Below are positions 60,391 to 64,000 of a stretch of DNA of 64,000 bases, one piece after another. The stretch spans positions 13,289-77,288 of the forward strand of contig JAEWQC010000294.1 of NCBI GenBank assembly GCA_023399355.1, read 5' to 3'. The number at the start of each line of letters is the position of its first letter. Within the stretch, counting starts at the first letter, position 1. Origin of the DNA: Bacillota bacterium (GTDB lineage Bacteria; Bacillota; Clostridia; Acetivibrionales; DTU013). Under the pieces are notes generated by a model. The model had not been told where the DNA came from. It saw only the letters and a list, made by a program, of their open reading frames with translations, and ran no database searches. The position numbers and the translations under genes were made by a program.

Positions 60391-62559
60391 ATGGCAGTAT
60401 CACGTTCGATGCTTGTAAAATACATAGCTGATGTGTCAAATTACCAGAAGGGCATGAAGGAAATTGCCCAGTCTACGCAGCAGTCCAAGAAGGAAATGCA
60501 GCTATGGGCAGCCCAGAATAATGTATCTTCGAACAGTTCAAAGTATCTAAAAAAAGAACTTGATCTGACAAAAACGACATATGCAAACTTTGGCAAACAG
60601 ATAAAAGATACTGAGGCTGTGCTACAAAAGGCAAAGACTACCTATGGGGAAAACTCCACCCAGGCAAAGAAGTACTCTGACAAGCTTATGGAGCTGCAGA
60701 TAAAACACGCTCAACTCGGCAACAAAATAAAGGAAGCGGAGGATCCACTTAAGAGGTTCCAGGGCACCCTCGAAAAAACCGGCAGCATAGCCTCAAAGGC
60801 CGGATCATTCCTGACACGGTATATATCAGTCCCGGCACTGGCCGCCGGTGCCGGTTTGTTCAAGCTTACCCTGGGTGCGGCAGAATATGGCGACAGTTTA
60901 TCTGAAATGTCAAAGAAAACCGGCCTGTCGGTAAAGTCCCTCCAGGAGTGGAGATATGCCGCAAGCCAACTGGACTATGATTATGAATCCTTGCAGACCA
61001 CGATCACCGGTTTTACAAACAAGCTCCGCGGTGCAACGGACGGTACCGGGGATACCGCAAAAGCCATGAAGGTACTAAAAATAAATATGGATAATGGCAA
61101 AGGCGGATTTAAGTCCATCAATGATATTATGATGGAATCCATCGACAAGCTGTCAGGAGTACAGGATGAAACCATGCGGAATACTCTTGCGTCCGCCCTC
61201 TTTGGTAAAAGTTTCGGCGAACTGCTGCCGTTACTTGATGCGGGAAGCGGTGAAATCAATAAGCTGTTTGGAGAAGCTAATAAATTGGGATATGTCCTTG
61301 GTGATGCTTCGGTTGCAAAGCTTGATGCTTTTAGCGACCGATGGGATGCGCTGAAATTGCGCTTCCAGGTTGTTGGCGCTGAAATGGGGGAGAAGTTTTT
61401 GCCGCTCATCGAGGGCAAGCTTATGCCGTTTATTGAGACGAACCTCATACCCGGTATCGATTCTTTTGTAAAACATGTTGGTGATCTGATAAAACAGTTT
61501 ACAGACCTTGATCCGAAATTGCAAAAAAACATACTTGCATTTACCGGGTTGTCTCTCATATTGGGACCGGCATTATCCGGGATCGGAAATCTGACAACAG
61601 GCATAAGCGAATTACTTGGTTTTGTGGGGAAAATTCCAGGAGGAGTGTCCGCAGCGGCAACGGCATTGAAAGGTCTCGGAGTTGCCAGCATTGGCGCGGG
61701 CGGAATGGTTACGCTTGGAGCTGCGGCAATTGTCGGAGGTGTTGCCTTATCGGCTGATCTGGTAAAACAGTACAATAGCAACGTTGAAAAACTTAAGGCA
61801 CAAAAGCAATTCCTTGATGACAAAGCAGCAGGGAAAACACGCCCGCTAATGGAAGGTGAAAAAATGACGGGCACCGTACTTGATTTAAAACCGATAGACT
61901 TTAGCAAGATCAAGGTAAATAATACGCAGTCGGAAGTCGAAAAAGCGCAGGCCGAAATTGACAAGGCGAATAAAGAATATTCAACAAATATGAAAAAATA
62001 CCAGGATGAGATGAATAAGCTCTATAAAGATATGTTTGTAAACACCGATAAAGCTTCAAGCAAAATAGACGATTTTAAAAGCTCCATCAAGTCCATGACA
62101 GAGGCGTTAAAACAGCAGACGACCAGCTTTGCAAATTTCACAGGCCTATTTGATGTGTTTGAGCGTAAATCCGTCTCTCCGGAGCGCCTGTTTAACAGGT
62201 TAAAAGCGCAGGTCAAAGCAATGACTGATTGGAGGACTGCATTGGCGAGCCTCGAAAAACGCGGACTGGATGCCACTCTGCTCAACGACCTGCGCAGTAT
62301 GGGCCCATCAGCTGTGGATTCCATTTCGGCATTATCAAAGATGAGTAATGCCCAACTGAAGCAGTATACCGGCCTGTACAACCAGAAATTCAGCCTGGCC
62401 GGGAGTGAGGCTGCCAAGTCCGTATCATATGAGAATCAGCAGGCTACGAAGATTGACAAACAGGTCAATGCCTATTTCAACAACGCAAAATTTACGATCA
62501 GTACCAATACAGCAAATGAGCTTGCAAAGATGTTAAAATTGGCGGGAGTGAAGATATGA
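60391..62559 (+). CDS. Tail tape measure protein
   Basis: A 722-residue protein. A coiled-coil head (about 15-130) is followed by the TP901-type core (TGLSVKSLQEWRYAASQLDYDYESLQ, GKSFGELLPLLD), hydrophobic helices (about 375-460) and a long helical tail. It sets tail length and may aid DNA ejection. ATG 60391 follows GGGGTGAGGG. Its stop overlaps the next gene. A length near 720 residues implies a tail of roughly 100 nm by the usual rule, an inference only. Confidence 0.9.
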   Translation: MAVSRSMLVKYIADVSNYQKGMKEIAQSTQQSKKEMQLWAAQNNVSSNSSKYLKKELDLTKTTYANFGKQIKDTEAVLQKAKTTYGENSTQAKKYSDKLMELQIKHAQLGNKIKEAEDPLKRFQGTLEKTGSIASKAGSFLTRYISVPALAAGAGLFKLTLGAAEYGDSLSEMSKKTGLSVKSLQEWRYAASQLDYDYESLQTTITGFTNKLRGATDGTGDTAKAMKVLKINMDNGKGGFKSINDIMMESIDKLSGVQDETMRNTLASALFGKSFGELLPLLDAGSGEINKLFGEANKLGYVLGDASVAKLDAFSDRWDALKLRFQVVGAEMGEKFLPLIEGKLMPFIETNLIPGIDSFVKHVGDLIKQFTDLDPKLQKNILAFTGLSLILGPALSGIGNLTTGISELLGFVGKIPGGVSAAATALKGLGVASIGAGGMVTLGAAAIVGGVALSADLVKQYNSNVEKLKAQKQFLDDKAAGKTRPLMEGEKMTGTVLDLKPIDFSKIKVNNTQSEVEKAQAEIDKANKEYSTNMKKYQDEMNKLYKDMFVNTDKASSKIDDFKSSIKSMTEALKQQTTSFANFTGLFDVFERKSVSPERLFNRLKAQVKAMTDWRTALASLEKRGLDATLLNDLRSMGPSAVDSISALSKMSNAQLKQYTGLYNQKFSLAGSEAAKSVSYENQQATKIDKQVNAYFNNAKFTISTNTANELAKMLKLAGVKI

Positions 62560-64000
62560 TGGCATATGAAGTATTGATTCTTGGTATCAACAGGGCGGGG
62601 CAGATCAAACCCGGCTCCCTTACTGTTTCACCGAATGCGGATAACCGTAATGAATGCAGGTTCACACTCCGGACGACTGCTGCCATATACCTCCCGAAAG
62701 TCGGGCAGGATCTGAAGGTTAAAGAAGGTACTGAGGTCAAATTCGGCGGATGCATCAAGAATGTAAAAAAGGCAAAAAAGGTGCCCGGCTTTGGCACCGA
62801 CAAACTGCTTGAAGTCGAAGTATACAGTGACGGTTACTCGCATATTCCGGCCAGAAGGACCCCACAGTGGACCTTCAATAATGTTACATGTGGTTATATA
62901 GTGAGAAAACTGGTGACGGACATACTGTCAGATGAAGGCATTACTGCGGGGACTATAGATGACGGAGCGAAGCTGTCGGAAAAAGACGTCAATGGCCAGA
63001 ACGCCCAGGAGGTACTTGATGAACTGGCGCAGGCATCCGGATACAAATGGTATATAGATGATTCCAGGAAGCTGCATTTCATTCAGGAGGATGCAGTAGC
63101 GGATGCGGCGCACGAATTAACCGAAACCGGCAGTTTTAAGGACTTTTTCGATATAGAGGTTGAGGAATCTCTTGAAGACTACAGGAACAAGCAGTTTGTG
63201 TACGGCGGGATCGGAGACAGCGGCAATCAGATCATGGTATCCATACAGGATCCGGATGAAATTGCGGCACGCCGGGAGGAAGAGGGTGGTGCGGCCTTCT
63301 CATCCGGCGTTTACGGCGATATTATCAATGATTCAAATATGGACAATGTGACCGATGCAACGACTGCTGCCAACAATGCACTCAAGCGGAACGGTATCAT
63401 TCCACAGGTTCTCAGCTTCAGTTCCCGAACGCTTGACTGGCGCAAGGGGACCAGGCTGAAAGCAAACCTGCCGACCTACGGGATTAATACAAATTCATAT
63501 TATTTGATTGAGTCTGCGGAGATCGAGGACGAAGACGGCTTGAATAAAGTATGCAGGGTAACAGCCACAGCCAGAAAGGGCGGCAGCTTTTCCACCCAGC
63601 GCAGGCAGAGCGGTGTGGACTTTCTCAGTAATCTTGTACGGGCTGCCAAAAGTGCAGGTACTGAAATTGTGAAATTATCAGGGAATTCCGGAAGTCCCTA
63701 TGCAGCACCCTATATTCTTGTCGCCGCATCGGATGCTCCCGAGGATATCAAAGCTTCGGCGGATTATGTATGTGACGGGGTTGCAGATGAAGTGGAGATC
63801 AACGCGGCAATAAATGCTTTTACCAAAGAGATTCCTGTTGCAACCGGTACAGTATTATCAGGCAGCACTTCTACCACGCTTAGAGTACCAAGGATGCCAA
63901 TCATAGGATTCGAGGAAGCAAATTATTCCTCTGAAGCAAGTTACGTAGGCTGTAAAATCAGTGTTACCGAAAATGGCGTCACGCAGACCAGGACTATAAC
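62556..64000 (+). CDS. Tail hub/tip protein with beta-helix start, 3' end outside window
   Basis: Starts at ATG 62556 (ATGATG overlapping the tape measure stop) and stays open to the window end, at least 481 codons. Residues about 1-350 resemble tail hub proteins (YIVRKLVTDILSDEGITAGTI, LDELAQASGYKWYIDDSRKLHFI). From about 395, YILVAASDAPEDIKASADYVCDGVADEVEINAAI matches the segment that opens right-handed beta-helix repeats in Firmicute phage tail proteins. So the gene probably fuses a hub with a receptor-binding or sugar-degrading part. Confidence 0.75.
   Translation, partial: MMAYEVLILGINRAGQIKPGSLTVSPNADNRNECRFTLRTTAAIYLPKVGQDLKVKEGTEVKFGGCIKNVKKAKKVPGFGTDKLLEVEVYSDGYSHIPARRTPQWTFNNVTCGYIVRKLVTDILSDEGITAGTIDDGAKLSEKDVNGQNAQEVLDELAQASGYKWYIDDSRKLHFIQEDAVADAAHELTETGSFKDFFDIEVEESLEDYRNKQFVYGGIGDSGNQIMVSIQDPDEIAARREEEGGAAFSSGVYGDIINDSNMDNVTDATTAANNALKRNGIIPQVLSFSSRTLDWRKGTRLKANLPTYGINTNSYYLIESAEIEDEDGLNKVCRVTATARKGGSFSTQRRQSGVDFLSNLVRAAKSAGTEIVKLSGNSGSPYAAPYILVAASDAPEDIKASADYVCDGVADEVEINAAINAFTKEIPVATGTVLSGSTSTTLRVPRMPIIGFEEANYSSEASYVGCKISVTENGVTQTRTI

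Noticed and set aside
60981..61964. 327-codon minus-strand ORF inside the tape measure gene
   Set aside because: Antisense shadow; low-complexity Ser/Pro-rich translation without a ribosome site.

Overview
The window looks like a chromosomal segment of an anaerobic, spore-forming Firmicute of the class Clostridia. The evidence is a YyaC spore protein, the mazG-hup-rqcP-yabP-yabQ-divIC-S1 cluster, an ANTAR antiterminator beside glnA, a leucine-type T-box before ilvB, and AGGAGG-type ribosome sites with frequent GTG and TTG starts. I did not try to fix the genus.

Host part (1 to about 28,490). It opens with the 3' end of yyaC, a membrane protein and a rubredoxin. A nitrogen block follows (glnA, ANTAR regulator, glutamine amidotransferase), with an ANTAR-type attenuator before each of its first two genes. 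Then come an HtrA protease and a complete branched-chain amino-acid block: T-box, ilvB, ilvN, ilvC, leuA and cimA. leuA and a small unknown gene 3' of cimA share an unassigned structured leader. Next are a three-gene ABC exporter, an L,D-transpeptidase preceded by a decayed copy of itself, a polysaccharide deacetylase, an MBOAT/SGNH O-acetylation pair, the sporulation/division cluster, tRNA-Leu, a PilZ protein, a flavin reductase and tRNA-fMet.

Prophage part (about 28,490 to beyond 64,000). A large serine recombinase reads into the tRNA-fMet gene, marking the left attachment junction. It is followed by an ImmA-type peptidase with a LexA-like box. An AT-rich cargo island (30.7-39.8 kb) comes next: a NurA nuclease, HerA ATPase and DNA methyltransferase operon, then a membrane-anchored radical SAM protein paired with a SAMHD1-like HD protein, and a CYTH protein on the other strand. 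The lysogeny switch is at 39.8-40.8 kb, with a repressor operator lying inside a consensus promoter. Early genes run from 41 to 49 kb (DnaD-like initiator, small ORFs, a 942-residue cysteine-rich protein, ASCH protein, ArpU-like late regulator). A secreted-protein gene and a small tyrosine recombinase precede the late operon: HNH, terminases, portal, ClpP-type protease, HK97 capsid, connectors, tail tube, a frameshifted tail chaperone pair, tape measure and a tail hub protein cut by the window end. This is an HK97-fold, long-tailed (siphovirus-type) layout. Lysis genes and the right attachment site lie outside the window.

The strongest candidate for an undescribed system is the cargo island, above all the pair at 35,358-39,244: 2TM + Nudix-like + radical SAM/SPASM next to an HD dNTPase-like protein with a repetitive beta insertion. 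Prophage location and neighbours suggest anti-phage defence, but that is inference.
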